From Hyphomicrobiales bacterium (lineage in GTDB: Bacteria > Pseudomonadota > Alphaproteobacteria > Rhizobiales > NORP267): a stretch of DNA of 59,978 nt. The stretch is from positions 1-59,978 of the forward strand of contig JAUYJB010000167.1 of the NCBI GenBank assembly GCA_030688605.1, given 5' to 3'. The position numbers were made by a program, and so were the translations under genes. The first letter of the stretch is position 1, and each line of letters opens with the position of its first letter. Shown here piece by piece: positions 48,520-57,908 of this stretch. The notes under the pieces were generated by a model. That model was not told where the DNA came from. It ran no database searches and was given only the letters and a program-made list of their open reading frames with translations.

Positions 48520-51500
48520 ATGTCGGCCAAGTGGGATTTCTGGATCGACCGCGGCGGCACCTTTACCGACATCGTCGGGCGCGCGGGCGACGGCGCCATC
48601 CGCACCGAAAAGCTGCTGTCGGAGAATCCGGAAAAATACAGCGACGCCGCGGTCGAAGGCATCCGCAGGATCCTTGGCGTCGCGCCAGACGCGGCCGTGC
48701 CGGGCGAACTCCTCGGCGTGGTGAAGATGGGCACCACCGTCGCCACCAACGCGCTTCTCGAGCGCAAGGGCGACCGGACCGTGCTGGTGACGACACGCGG
48801 TTTTCGCGACGCGCTGAGGATCGGCTATCAGGCGCGGCCGAAGATCTTCGCCCGCGCCATCGTCAAGCCGCAGATGCTGTACGAGCGGGCGGTCGAGGTC
48901 GAAGAGCGCGTTCGCGCCGACGGGACCATTGAGACGCCGCTCAATCTTGCTGCCGCGCGGAAGGATCTGCAGGCGGCGTTCGACGCTGGCATCCGTGCCG
49001 CGGCCATCGTCTTCATGCACGCCTACCACCATCCCGAGCACGAGCGGAAGGTGGCCGAGCTTGCCCGCGAAATCGGCTTCACCCAGGTCTCGTCGAGCCA
49101 CCAGGTCATCCCGCTCATCAAGCTCGTCGGCCGCGGCGACACCACCGTGGTCGACGCATATCTCTCGCCGATCCTGCGCCGCTATGTTCGCCAGGTGGCC
49201 GAGGATTTGGGGGCGGAGACAAGAGGCGAGGAGTGTCCCCACGAGTCCGGCCGGAGGCCAGCCCGAGGAGAGGCTTCGGACGCGACCGGAACGAAACAAC
49301 AGGAGGAAAACAAGCCGGAAGACGCACGTCCGCGGCTCATGTTCATGCAGTCGTCGGGCGGGCTGACCGACGCCAATCTGTTTCAAGGAAAGGACGCTAT
49401 CCTTTCCGGCCCCGCAGGCGGGGTGGTCGGCATGGTCGAGACGGCGCGGCTTGCCGGTTTCGAAAAGGTCATCGGCTTCGACATGGGCGGCACCTCGACC
49501 GATGTCTCGCATTTTTCCGGCGAATATGAGCGCACCTTCGAGACCGAGGTCGCCGGCGTCAGAATGCGCGCGCCGATGATGCTGATCCACACGGTGGCGG
49601 CCGGCGGCGGCTCGGTGCTGCATTTCGACGGCGCCCGCTTCCGGGTCGGGCCGGATTCCGCCGGCGCCGATCCGGGTCCCGCCTGCTACCGGCGCGGCGG
49701 CCCGCTCGCCGTCACCGACGCCAACCTCATGATGGGCAAGCTGATGCCGGAGTTCTTCCCGAAGATCTTCGGCCCCGACGCCGATAAGCCGCTCGACGCG
49801 GAGATCGTCCGTGATCGCTTCGCCGCGCTGGCCGAACGGATCGGCGACGGCCGCAGCGCGGAGGAGGTCGCCGACGGCTTCCTCAAGATCGCGGTGGAGA
49901 ATATGGCCAACGCCATAAAGAAAATCTCGGTCGAGCGCGGTTACGACGTCACGTCCTATGTGTTGAACTGCTTCGGCGGCGCGGGTGGCCAGCACGCCTG
50001 CCTGGCCGCCGACGCGCTTTCGATTCCCCGCGTACTGCTCCATCCGCTTTCCGGCGTGCTGTCGGCCTACGGCATGGGCCTGGCGCAGATTCGCGCCGCC
50101 CGCCAGCAGGCGGTCGAGGAGCCGTTCGCCCAAGCCGCGCTGGCCTCGCTCGCCGAGACCGCCGGCCGGCTCGGCGCCGAGGCGTGCGCAGAGGTCGTCG
50201 GTCAGGGGGTGCCGGAGAGCGACGTCACCGTGCATGTGCGCGCGCATATCCGTTACGCCGGCACCGATGCCGCCCTGGTCGTGAGCGCGGGCGAGTCTAC
50301 GCCACCCGATGACGCTTTCCTCTCCTCTTCAAAGGGGAAGCCGAAAATTGTTAGCCTCGCCGAGATGCGGTCTTTCTTCGAAACTGCGCACAAGGCGCGC
50401 TTCGGCTTCATCGACGAGACCAAGCAGCTCGTCGTCGAGGCGGTGTCGGTCGAGGCGGTTGGCGGCACCGGGACATTCACCGAGCCGGTCCTGGAGGCGA
50501 CCGTCGCGCCGCTGCCCGCGCCGGCGGCCAAGACGCGCTTCTTCTCGGCCGGCGGCTGGCACGAGGCGAAGGTCTATCTGCGCGCCGACATCGCGCCCGG
50601 CCACCGCATTGCCGGGCCGGCCCTGATCATCGAGCCGCACCAGACCATCGTCGTCGAGCCGGGCTGGGAAGCGGAGGTAACGCGCTACGACCATATCGTG
50701 CTGACCCGTGCGGTGGCGCTGCCGAAGCGCGTCGCCATCGGCACCGAGGCCGATCCGGTGATGCTCGAAGTGTTCAACAATCTGTTCATGTCGATCGCCG
50801 AACAGATGGGCGTGACGCTGCAGAACACCGCATATTCGGTCAACATCAAGGAGCGGCTGGATTTCTCCTGCGCCGTGTTCGACGAGACCGGCTCGCTGAT
50901 CGCCAACGCGCCGCACATGCCGGTGCATCTCGGCTCCATGGACAAGAGCGTCGAAACCGTCAGCCGCCTCAACAAGGGGCGTATTGAGCCAGGCGACGTA
51001 TTCGTCCTCAACGCACCTTATAATGGCGGGACCCACTTGCCCGACATCACGGTGTGTACCCCGGTCTTTGACACCGCGGGCCAACAGATCCTTTTCTGGG
51101 TCGCCTCGCGCGGCCACCATGCCGATGTCGGAGGGGTCACGCCGGGCTCGATGAGCCCGCGCGCCACCCATGTCGACGAGGAAGGCGTGCTGATCGACAA
51201 TTTCAAGCTCGTCGACCGCGGCCGGTTCCGCGAGGGGGCGCTGGTCGACCTCCTCACCGACCATCCCTTTCCGTGCCGCAACGTCATCCAGAATGTCGCC
51301 GATTTGAAGGCACAGGTCGCCGCCAACAAGAAGGGCGTGCAGGAGCTCGGCAAGATGGTCGCCCAGTTCGGGCTTGCCGTGGTGCGCGCCTATATGGGCC
51401 ACGTCCAGGACAATGCCGAAGAGAGCGTGCGGCGGGTCATCGGGGCGCTCAAGGATTCGGCGTTCCGATACGAGATGGACCAGGGCGCGGTCATCAAGGT

Positions 51501-52278
51501 GAAGATTACGGTGGACCGGGAAAAGCGCGAGGCAACCGTCGATTTCACCGGCACCAGCCCCCAGCAGCCGACCAATTTCAATGCGCCGTTGCCGGTCACC
51601 CGCGCCGCCGTGCTCTACGTTTTCCGCGTCATGGTCGACGACAATATCCCGATGAATGCGGGCTGCCTGAGGCCGATCCGGCTGATCGTGCCGGAAGGCT
51701 CGATGCTGGCGCCCGCCTACCCTGCCGCCGTCGTCGCCGGCAATGTCGAGACGAGCCAGGCTGTGACCGACACGCTGTTCGGCGCGCTCGGCGCCATGGC
51801 CGCGGCACAGGGAACGATGAACAACCTCACTTTCGGCAATGACAAATACCAATATTACGAGACCATCTGCTCCGGCTCGTCCGCCGGCCCCGGCTTTAGC
51901 GGCGCCGACGCGGTGCACACCCATATGACCAATTCCAGGCTCACCGACCCGGAGATCCTCGAGCTGCGCTATCCCGTGCTGCTCGAGGATTTTCACATCC
52001 GCGAGGCCTCCGGTGGGAAAGGGAAATGGAATGCCGGCAACGGCACCCAGCGCACCATCCGGTTCCTGGAAAAGTTGCAGTGCGCCATTCTCTCCGGCCA
52101 CCGCCGGTTACGACCTTTCGGCCTGGCGGGAGGCGAACCGGGCGAGCTCGGCGAGAACTGGGTGCGCCGCAACAACGGCACCATGGAGCGGCTCGAAGGC
52201 TGCGACGAGACGGTGCTCGAGGCCGGCGAAGCGATCATCGTCAAGACGCCGACGGGCGGCGGCTACGGGAAACGCTGA
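48520..52278 (+). CDS. 5-oxoprolinase/hydantoinase-type fused enzyme
   Basis: A 1252-residue ATP-dependent enzyme that joins the HyuA-type half (about 1-690) to the HyuB-type half (about 745-1252), as in eukaryotic 5-oxoprolinase. N-terminal motifs are [46 protein letters not shown] and [11 protein letters not shown]-terminal ones are [34 protein letters not shown] and a final [10 protein letters not shown]. It opens lactam or hydantoin rings. Two in-frame inserts of unusual composition, at about residues 234-271 and 592-611, sit where relatives have short loops. The neighbouring TRAP system probably imports its substrate. Confidence 0.92.
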   Translation: MSAKWDFWIDRGGTFTDIVGRAGDGAIRTEKLLSENPEKYSDAAVEGIRRILGVAPDAAVPGELLGVVKMGTTVATNALLERKGDRTVLVTTRGFRDALRIGYQARPKIFARAIVKPQMLYERAVEVEERVRADGTIETPLNLAAARKDLQAAFDAGIRAAAIVFMHAYHHPEHERKVAELAREIGFTQVSSSHQVIPLIKLVGRGDTTVVDAYLSPILRRYVRQVAEDLGAETRGEECPHESGRRPARGEASDATGTKQQEENKPEDARPRLMFMQSSGGLTDANLFQGKDAILSGPAGGVVGMVETARLAGFEKVIGFDMGGTSTDVSHFSGEYERTFETEVAGVRMRAPMMLIHTVAAGGGSVLHFDGARFRVGPDSAGADPGPACYRRGGPLAVTDANLMMGKLMPEFFPKIFGPDADKPLDAEIVRDRFAALAERIGDGRSAEEVADGFLKIAVENMANAIKKISVERGYDVTSYVLNCFGGAGGQHACLAADALSIPRVLLHPLSGVLSAYGMGLAQIRAARQQAVEEPFAQAALASLAETAGRLGAEACAEVVGQGVPESDVTVHVRAHIRYAGTDAALVVSAGESTPPDDAFLSSSKGKPKIVSLAEMRSFFETAHKARFGFIDETKQLVVEAVSVEAVGGTGTFTEPVLEATVAPLPAPAAKTRFFSAGGWHEAKVYLRADIAPGHRIAGPALIIEPHQTIVVEPGWEAEVTRYDHIVLTRAVALPKRVAIGTEADPVMLEVFNNLFMSIAEQMGVTLQNTAYSVNIKERLDFSCAVFDETGSLIANAPHMPVHLGSMDKSVETVSRLNKGRIEPGDVFVLNAPYNGGTHLPDITVCTPVFDTAGQQILFWVASRGHHADVGGVTPGSMSPRATHVDEEGVLIDNFKLVDRGRFREGALVDLLTDHPFPCRNVIQNVADLKAQVAANKKGVQELGKMVAQFGLAVVRAYMGHVQDNAEESVRRVIGALKDSAFRYEMDQGAVIKVKITVDREKREATVDFTGTSPQQPTNFNAPLPVTRAAVLYVFRVMVDDNIPMNAGCLRPIRLIVPEGSMLAPAYPAAVVAGNVETSQAVTDTLFGALGAMAAAQGTMNNLTFGNDKYQYYETICSGSSAGPGFSGADAVHTHMTNSRLTDPEILELRYPVLLEDFHIREASGGKGKWNAGNGTQRTIRFLEKLQCAILSGHRRLRPFGLAGGEPGELGENWVRRNNGTMERLEGCDETVLEAGEAIIVKTPTGGGYGKR

Positions 52279-52348
52279 GCGCCTTTGGCCCCGCCCGCTG
52301 CGATGAAAATCGCCGGTGACAAGCGGTCCAATTCCCACAACTAAGGCT

Positions 52349-53068
52349 TTAGTCTCGCCCGTTAACGTCTGCGACGACCTCGTCGACAGCCCGCCGCGCG
52401 TGCAATCTTGCCCCGTGCAGCCAGCCCGCGGTTTTTGCCTTGGCCTTCGGGTCGTTAATCTCTTGCAGCGCTTGGCGCACGAGCGGCATCTTTTCTGTCA
52501 GCGCGTCTTCGCTCTTGTCGAATGCCGCGTGGCGTGCGCTGCATGTCGGAGCCCACTTGTCGACAGTGCGCCTGATCGTCGCCAAATATGCCCTGCAATC
52601 GGCGACTTTGCGCACCACCAGGATGTGTTTGCGCAGGCCGGAAAAACAGCTCACTTGTATCGCTCGGTGCTTCTCCTCGTGACGCTTCAAGTTGTTACGG
52701 AAAGCGACGACCTGTTTGCGAAAGGCGGGGCTCAGATTTTTTTCGTTGTGATGCCGCGGCAGCGTCATGACATGCTTCAGCTCGAAGGTCAGGCTCTTGA
52801 TGTGGCAGGAATCCGCGCTTGCCGGGCGCACCATCCAATTCGATCGTGTGCTCAGCGTGGAAAACGCCTGATCATTGTCGATGGTGGGTCCGTACCAAAG
52901 AATCGAACGCAGCATTTCCAAATATATGCCGCCGGAAAAATCGTAATATTTGTAGGTGACGGTGCTGGTCACGGGACCGGCGCTGACCGGCAAGCTCACC
53001 AGCGTTAGCAGCGCTGCAGCGCCAACGAGCGCCGGCGGTGCTGCTGCGAAATATCCGTTATGCAGCAT
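52349..53068 (-). CDS. DUF922 secreted protein with HExxH motif
   Basis: A 239-residue exported protein with a signal peptide (about 1-30, ending PVSA). YYDFSG near residue 41, a GP turn at about 60 and HEEKH (130-134) match DUF922, predicted secreted zinc proteases. Only the HExxH is directly visible; the third ligand cannot be assigned. Several cysteines (89, 141 and later) suggest periplasmic disulphides. I chose the ATG at 53068; a GTG at 53086 is also in frame. Confidence 0.8.
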   Translation of the reverse strand: MLHNGYFAAAPPALVGAAALLTLVSLPVSAGPVTSTVTYKYYDFSGGIYLEMLRSILWYGPTIDNDQAFSTLSTRSNWMVRPASADSCHIKSLTFELKHVMTLPRHHNEKNLSPAFRKQVVAFRNNLKRHEEKHRAIQVSCFSGLRKHILVVRKVADCRAYLATIRRTVDKWAPTCSARHAAFDKSEDALTEKMPLVRQALQEINDPKAKAKTAGWLHGARLHARRAVDEVVADVNGRD

Positions 53069-53164
53069 AATTCTAGATTCCCCCACTGATGACCGCTGAA
53101 ACTATTGTCTAGGCGCCCCGCTCGGTCAAACAATACTTTCCGGTTGCACCAAGTTTTCCCTCGG

Positions 53165-53254
53165 TTACTCCCAGACCTTATAGCACTGCAGCCACAACTT
53201 TCCGCCGATCAGGCAGTCGATGCGCGCCGGGCGGCAGGTGGCCTGTTCCGTCCG
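53165..53254 (-). pseudogene. C-terminal stump of a third DUF1194 gene
   Basis: Directly behind the intact DUF1194 gene, the minus strand encodes RPARIDCLIGGKLWLQCYK followed by VWE and a stop at 53165-53167. The intact neighbours end RVDCLIGEKIWMQRYQ... and RMDCLIGEKLWRRR..., so this is the same C-terminus, cut off from the rest of its gene. The preceding residues do not match, so only about 20 codons remain recognisable. It marks an array that once had at least three copies. Confidence 0.7.
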
Positions 53255-54073
53255 CTAATTGTCCCAATACTGGTAGCGCTGCATCCAGATCTTCTCGCCG
53301 ATCAGGCAATCGACCCTTGGAACGCGCTGGCTGAATTGAGCCGGGACGACTCGCGGCGGTGCACCGGCAATCTCCAGCACCAGCTTGCGCCGCACGGCGT
53401 CGGCAAAGCCGGTCAGCGTGCGCACCGGCACGATGAAGGCGCCGAAGCCGCCGATGACGCAGTCCTCGTAATAGATGTCGAGGTCGGCGATGTCGAAGAA
53501 ACCGCTCGGGTTTCTGGTCTTGAGGATCACCGGCAGGCCGTTGATCGTGATCCCCTCCGAGACGATACGATCGCGCACCACGGTCACAGGCACGCCCTGA
53601 TTGTTGGCGCCGTCGCCGGAGACGTCGATGACCCGGCGCATGCCGCTGAAACCGTTGCCGTCGAACAGCGTACCGGAAAAGGCGAGCGCGCCGCTGATCG
53701 AGGTGCGCCGGGCCCGCAGCAAGGTCTCGGCTGCAAGCTTTGTGGCAAATCCGTCGGCGGCGTCCTGGCCGTCGATCAGCGTCCAAGGCAGAACCGTGCG
53801 CGCCGATGCGGTGCCGGCCCACTCGACATAGGTTACCGCAATGCGGCCATAGGCGCCGGAGCGAATCGCCTGGATCACCTCCGGATGCCGCAGAGCGGCG
53901 ACATAGCCGTCGCGCTGCAGCTCCAGCTCGTCCGGGTCCATGGAATAGGAGATGTCGACGGCGAGCACGAGCTCAAGATCGACGGGCTCATCGGCGGCGC
54001 TCGCCGACAGGGTCCATAACGCGGCGGCGAGCATCGTGACGACGAAACCGAGCCGAAATCCCTTTTGCGCCAT
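53255..54073 (-). CDS. DUF1194 VWA-domain secreted protein, copy 1
   Basis: A 272-residue exported protein with a signal peptide (about 1-26, ending SASA) and a von Willebrand A-type domain. The metal site is DISYS (40-44), followed by MDPDE, as in DUF1194. GRIAVTYVEWAG, RRVIDVSGDG and a Cys pair (YYEDCVIGGFG and VDCLIGEK) are shared with copy 2. The function of DUF1194 proteins is unknown. AGAGG lies 9 bases before the ATG at 54073; an earlier ATG at 54091 lacks one. Confidence 0.88.
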   Translation of the reverse strand: MAQKGFRLGFVVTMLAAALWTLSASAADEPVDLELVLAVDISYSMDPDELELQRDGYVAALRHPEVIQAIRSGAYGRIAVTYVEWAGTASARTVLPWTLIDGQDAADGFATKLAAETLLRARRTSISGALAFSGTLFDGNGFSGMRRVIDVSGDGANNQGVPVTVVRDRIVSEGITINGLPVILKTRNPSGFFDIADLDIYYEDCVIGGFGAFIVPVRTLTGFADAVRRKLVLEIAGAPPRVVPAQFSQRVPRVDCLIGEKIWMQRYQYWDN

Positions 54074-54136
54074 GGCCAAAGACCTCTTCATATGCGCAGC
54101 AGCGAATCGAGACGGGAACCAGTTCTCCCTTACTGT

Positions 54137-54961
54137 CTAATTATCCCAATCCAAGATACGCCTGCGCCACAATTTTTCGCCGATCAAGCAGTCCATGCGC
54201 GCAGCACGCTCGGTGTACTGCGCCAGAATCGGCCGCGGCGTCAGGCCGGCGATTTCCAGCACCAGCTTGCGCCGCACCGCCGACGCAAACTCGTTCAGGG
54301 CGCGCACCGGCACGATGAACGCGCCAAAGCCGCCGATGACGCAGTCCTCATAGTAAGTGTCGAGCATGGATACGTCGAATGCCCCCGAGCGGTGGTTGGG
54401 CTTCAGCATCACCGGCAGGCCATTGATGGTAATGCCCTTCGACACGACGAGGTCGCGGACCACCGTCACCGGCGCGCCTTGCTTGTTCGGCCCATCGCCG
54501 GAAATGTCGATGACCCGCCGCACGCCGTCAAAACCGTTGCCGTCGAAAAGGCCGCCGGAAAAGGCGAGCGCGCCACTGATCGAGGTGTCGTGGGCCGTTC
54601 GCAGCGGCGCTGCGGCGAGTTGCGCCGCAAACCGGCCGGCCGTCGCATCGTCGTCGATCGGCATCCACGGCACGACGACGCGCACCGAATGATTGCCGGC
54701 CCATTCCACATAGGTCACGGCGATGCGGCCATAGCTACTGGATCGGATCGCCTGGATCACCTCCGGGTGGCGCAGCGCGCCGAGATAGCCTTCGCGTTGC
54801 AGTTCCTGCTCGTCCGGGTCCATGGAGCCGGAAATGTCGACGGCGAGCACCAGCTCCAGATCGACGCTCTCCTCGGCTGCGGCGGCGCCGCAGACGCAGA
54901 GTGCCAAAGCCGCTGCAACGCGTCGCAATAAGAATGGAGACCTCCTCATGGGCGCGATCAT
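54137..54961 (-). CDS. DUF1194 VWA-domain secreted protein, copy 2
   Basis: A 274-residue paralogue of copy 1, in tandem 63 bases upstream. Signal peptide to about residue 29 (GAAAA). The metal-ion site is the canonical DISGS (42-46), where copy 1 has DISYS. The two copies are similar along the whole length, for example HPEVIQAIRS, TYVEWAG, SGALAFSG, FDGNGF and YYEDCVIGGFGAFIVPVR. The start may be the ATG at 54961 or 54949; neither has a good ribosome binding site. Confidence 0.87.
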   Translation of the reverse strand: MIAPMRRSPFLLRRVAAALALCVCGAAAAEESVDLELVLAVDISGSMDPDEQELQREGYLGALRHPEVIQAIRSSSYGRIAVTYVEWAGNHSVRVVVPWMPIDDDATAGRFAAQLAAAPLRTAHDTSISGALAFSGGLFDGNGFDGVRRVIDISGDGPNKQGAPVTVVRDLVVSKGITINGLPVMLKPNHRSGAFDVSMLDTYYEDCVIGGFGAFIVPVRALNEFASAVRRKLVLEIAGLTPRPILAQYTERAARMDCLIGEKLWRRRILDWDN

Positions 54962-55005
54962 TGCACGGCGTCAAGGCGGTGAAAAGCCGCGGCGAGCCGC
55001 AGCTT

Positions 55006-55674
55006 CTACTTGCAGTAGCGGTAGTTGCCGTCGCGCGCGTGGCGGGCGAGATCAAGATGCAGATGGTCATGGTGGAAGGAATCGGCGTCCGGGCTTAGCA
55101 CCGTGTAGAAGCGTTTGCAGGCACCCGCATGGATTTCGCGCCAGAAGGCGCGTTCGGCGCCCCTGCCCCGCCAACCGGACTCGACCGCGGTCCAGTGCCC
55201 GCCTGCAAGCATGAACGAGGCGATGTCGATAGCGTTGCCGAAGGCATGCTCGGAGATGCGCGCGCCCGGCTGACTGTTGCGAGTGCGGCAGGAATAGGAC
55301 CCGAGCACCTTGGCACCGATGACCGGCACGCCGAAGTGGCGTTGGGCGGCCGGCTGCACGACTTCCGCCAGCCATTGATCGAGCGCCGCCGTCATGCTGC
55401 AGTCGAGCGTCGCGCCAGGGTCGAGCCACACATCGCCGGCAAGCGATGCCCGGACCCGAAACGGCCGGCCGATGCCGCAAGCGCCGTTACCGTCGATCGG
55501 CGACAGCAGCTGTACGAAAGCGTTGGCGCTGGCGCTCCCGTTCGCGAGGCAGCGCTTTTCCGCCTGCACGCGCCATCCATGTTCCTCATCGCCGAAAAAC
55601 GAAAATATCCCGCAGCCACCCGCCAATAGAAGGAGCAGCAACGCAACAAGCTGCCGGCACACTCGCCATCCCAT
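55006..55674 (-). CDS. Extensin-like family lipoprotein
   Basis: A 222-residue lipoprotein. Hydrophobic residues 8-20 end in LAGGC, a lipobox with Cys21. The C-terminal half is an extensin-like C domain: GSYSCRTRNSQPGARISEH, AFGNAIDIASF and SFHHDHLHLDLARH, whose His and Asp residues resemble LAS-type metallopeptidases such as VanY and MepA. A cell-wall peptidase role is plausible but not shown. The C-terminus YRYCK carries the last of several cysteines. The start at 55674 removes a non-signal-like extension. Confidence 0.85.
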   Translation of the reverse strand: MGWRVCRQLVALLLLLLAGGCGIFSFFGDEEHGWRVQAEKRCLANGSASANAFVQLLSPIDGNGACGIGRPFRVRASLAGDVWLDPGATLDCSMTAALDQWLAEVVQPAAQRHFGVPVIGAKVLGSYSCRTRNSQPGARISEHAFGNAIDIASFMLAGGHWTAVESGWRGRGAERAFWREIHAGACKRFYTVLSPDADSFHHDHLHLDLARHARDGNYRYCK

Positions 55675-55730
55675 GGCGGCAGAGTGATCCGCTCTTGGCA
55701 AAATTTGCGTTAAGAAACATGGTTACCGCT

Positions 55731-56249
55731 CTAAGGCCGTGGCGGGCGCTGATAGCCTGGCCCGACTGTCAGCGGACCTTCCGGCATGACCTCTTGGCCA
55801 ACCTCGGAGACATAGCTCTTTTCATAGCGTGCGAGAATTTCCGTGCCGTCGCGGGAAATCAGCTGCACCGTCACATGATAAGCGCGGCCTGCGAGGACAC
55901 CCTCAACCGGCGGCGAGATCAGGCTGTAGCGGAGCTTTTCCGTGCCTATTCGCACGCGCATCATGAGGGGCTCTCCGCCCGCCGGATCTTCAAATTCTGC
56001 CTTGATGATAGTTCCCACGGGCAGCGGCCGGACGACCCGTGCCGTAAAGCCGTAGGTGACCTCGCCGATACGGTAATTGAAGATGAATCCGCCGCCGAGA
56101 AAGCTCAGATAGGGCTTCTCGGCAGGGTCCGGCCGGTTGGCGAGCACATAGGCGAGCGCCAGCGCGGCGGCCGCCGCTGCGATGACGGCAATCGCCATCC
56201 GGGCGTGGCGGTGGCGCAAGCCGTCTTGCCGCATTCCAGAATCGGGCAT
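55731..56249 (-). CDS. Hypothetical membrane-anchored periplasmic protein
   Basis: A 172-residue protein with a basic N-terminus (MPDSGMRQDGLRHRHAR), one membrane helix (about 18-37, AIAVIAAAAAALALAYVLA) and a periplasmic beta-rich domain with FLGGGFIFNYRIGEV, FEDPAGGEP and ending EGPLTVGPGY. I recall similar hypothetical proteins in rhizobial genomes but know no function. GGGGAAGGGG precedes the ATG at 56249. Confidence 0.75.
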   Translation of the reverse strand: MPDSGMRQDGLRHRHARMAIAVIAAAAAALALAYVLANRPDPAEKPYLSFLGGGFIFNYRIGEVTYGFTARVVRPLPVGTIIKAEFEDPAGGEPLMMRVRIGTEKLRYSLISPPVEGVLAGRAYHVTVQLISRDGTEILARYEKSYVSEVGQEVMPEGPLTVGPGYQRPPRP

Positions 56250-56544
56250 CGCCCCTTCCCCGAGCGCTACGAGGTGCAACGCCTTCACTTATCGCCGCGC
56301 AGCGGCATATCGGCAAGACGGGTCACTGCAAAAATAGGCAAAAAGCTCATCTATTCCTTCGGCGCTCTTAAACAAGTACATGATTTCTCGGAACAATAGT
56401 GAGCGATATGTTCCCTGGTGCGTGGATTTTGCGGTGCCCCATTATGGTGCGGTGCATCATGAATTTGTCTTCTTTGGAACGCAATTGCTGGTTAGAATTC
56501 AGTTCAAATAATCCAACGACTAATCCAATGACGGGAGGCCCGCC

Positions 56545-56628
56545 ATGGATATCACCACACGTTTGAACGTCGCCATTTTGTTCGCCGCTCTATTGTTCAT
56601 CGGCGCCATCGTGATCGGCGTCCTCTAG
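56545..56628 (+). CDS. Single-helix membrane peptide of 27 residues
   Basis: ATG at 56545 with GGGAGG 6 bases upstream opens a 27-residue frame ending in TAG. The product MDITTRLNVAILFAALLFIG continues AIVIGVL and is one membrane helix after a short polar start. A candidate terminator follows at 56677. It stands alone in a 650-base gap between genes. The clean ribosome binding site and terminator argue for a real gene; the function is unknown. Confidence 0.6.
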   Translation: MDITTRLNVAILFAALLFIGAIVIGVL

Positions 56629-56676
56629 AGTTCGAAAACGCCAAACGAATTTCACAGATGGAGTTCAACTTTGCAG

Positions 56677-56706
56677 CCCGGGGTTCAGCGCCTCGGGTCT
56701 TTCATT
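56677..56706 (+). terminator. Candidate terminator after the 27-residue peptide gene
   Basis: CCCGGGG (56677-56683) pairs with CCTCGGG (56691-56697), seven pairs with one G-T, around a 7-base loop, then TCTTTCATT. Confidence 0.55.
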
Positions 56707-56903
56707 TGTGGAGAGAGTATTTGTCACTGCGTCGTCATTCTGCGAGCCGGAACAGGCAGTTAATTATCTGTTTGACTGCATTTGGGACGGTTTGACAACG
56801 GACGCGCGAACGGATTGGCAGACTCTCGAACAACTTCGTGCAGTGAGCGCCCTTCAGTGACCACCCGGGGCTGCCAAGACTTTGTGCCGAGGAGGTTTTG
56901 GCA

Positions 56904-57904
56904 ATGAAAATCTGCATTGTCGGCGCCGGTGCGATCGGCGGGATGATGGCGGTCAAGCTGGCGAATGCCGGCAATGACGTCACCGTTATCGACCAGGGCG
57001 CGCACCTGGCCGCGATCCAGGAAAACGGACTGAAGCTCATCTGGGACGACAGCACGGAACTGACCGCCAGGGTGAAGGCCGTCGCCGCGGCGGCGGAGGC
57101 CGAGCCGCAGGATCTGGTCATTTTGGCGCTCAAGGCGCACTTCCTCGACAAGGTGGCGCGCGACATTCACCGGTTGCTTGGCGACGACACCATGATCGTG
57201 ACCGTCCAGAACGGCATTCCCTGGTGGTATTTCGAGCGCCATGGCGGCCCCTATGACAGCGCGCGCCTGAATAGCCTCGATCCCAGCGGTCTGTTGACGC
57301 GCAACATTCCGGCAAAGCGCATCATCGGCTGCGTCGTCTATCCGGCGGCCTACGTCGCCGAGCCCGGCGTGATCCAGCACGTCGAAGGCGACCGCTTTTC
57401 CGTCGGCGAGTTGGACGGCAGGACGACGCCGCGTGTGCAAAAGCTGCATGACCTATTGGTTGCCTCGGGCCTGCGCTCGCGCATTCTCGGTAACATCCGC
57501 TCGGAGATCTGGCTCAAGGCCTGGGGAAACCTTTCCTTCAACCCGATCTCGGCGCTCACCCACGCCACGCTGGTCGACATTTGCGAATTCCCCGAGACCC
57601 GCGATCTCGCCGCAGCCATGATGACCGAGGCCAAGGAGATCGCCGAAAAGCTCGGCGTCACCGTTCGCCACACCATCGAGAAGCGCATCGCCGGTGCCGC
57701 CGCGGTGGGCAAGCACAAGACCTCGATGCTGCAGGATGTCGAGGCCGGCCGGTCTTTGGAAGCCGGGGCGCTGATCGGCGCCATCCTCGAGATGGGGAAG
57801 CTGACCGACACGCCGGCACCGTCGATCAAGGCGGTCTATGCCTGCGTCAAGCTGCTCAACAAGGTGATGCTGCTGGAGCGCGCGGGTGTCCGGCTGTGTG
57901 CGGC

Positions 57905-57908
<4 letters not shown>
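56904..57908 (+). CDS. Ketopantoate reductase-family protein (ApbA/PanE)
   Basis: A 334-residue NADPH-dependent reductase. The N-terminal Rossmann motif is GAGAIGG (7-13). [30 protein letters not shown] and [17 protein letters not shown] are the standard substrate-side motifs, including the catalytic lysine in KAWGN. Members reduce 2-dehydropantoate to pantoate for coenzyme A, but many paralogues have other substrates, so panE is not assigned. GGAGG lies 8 bases before the ATG at 56904; a TTG at 56898 is less likely. Confidence 0.88.

Noticed and set aside
48367-52101. Minus-strand frames of 626 and 590 codons opposite the oxoprolinase
   Set aside because: Antisense shadows of a clear enzyme; composition is His/Arg/Asp-rich without domains.
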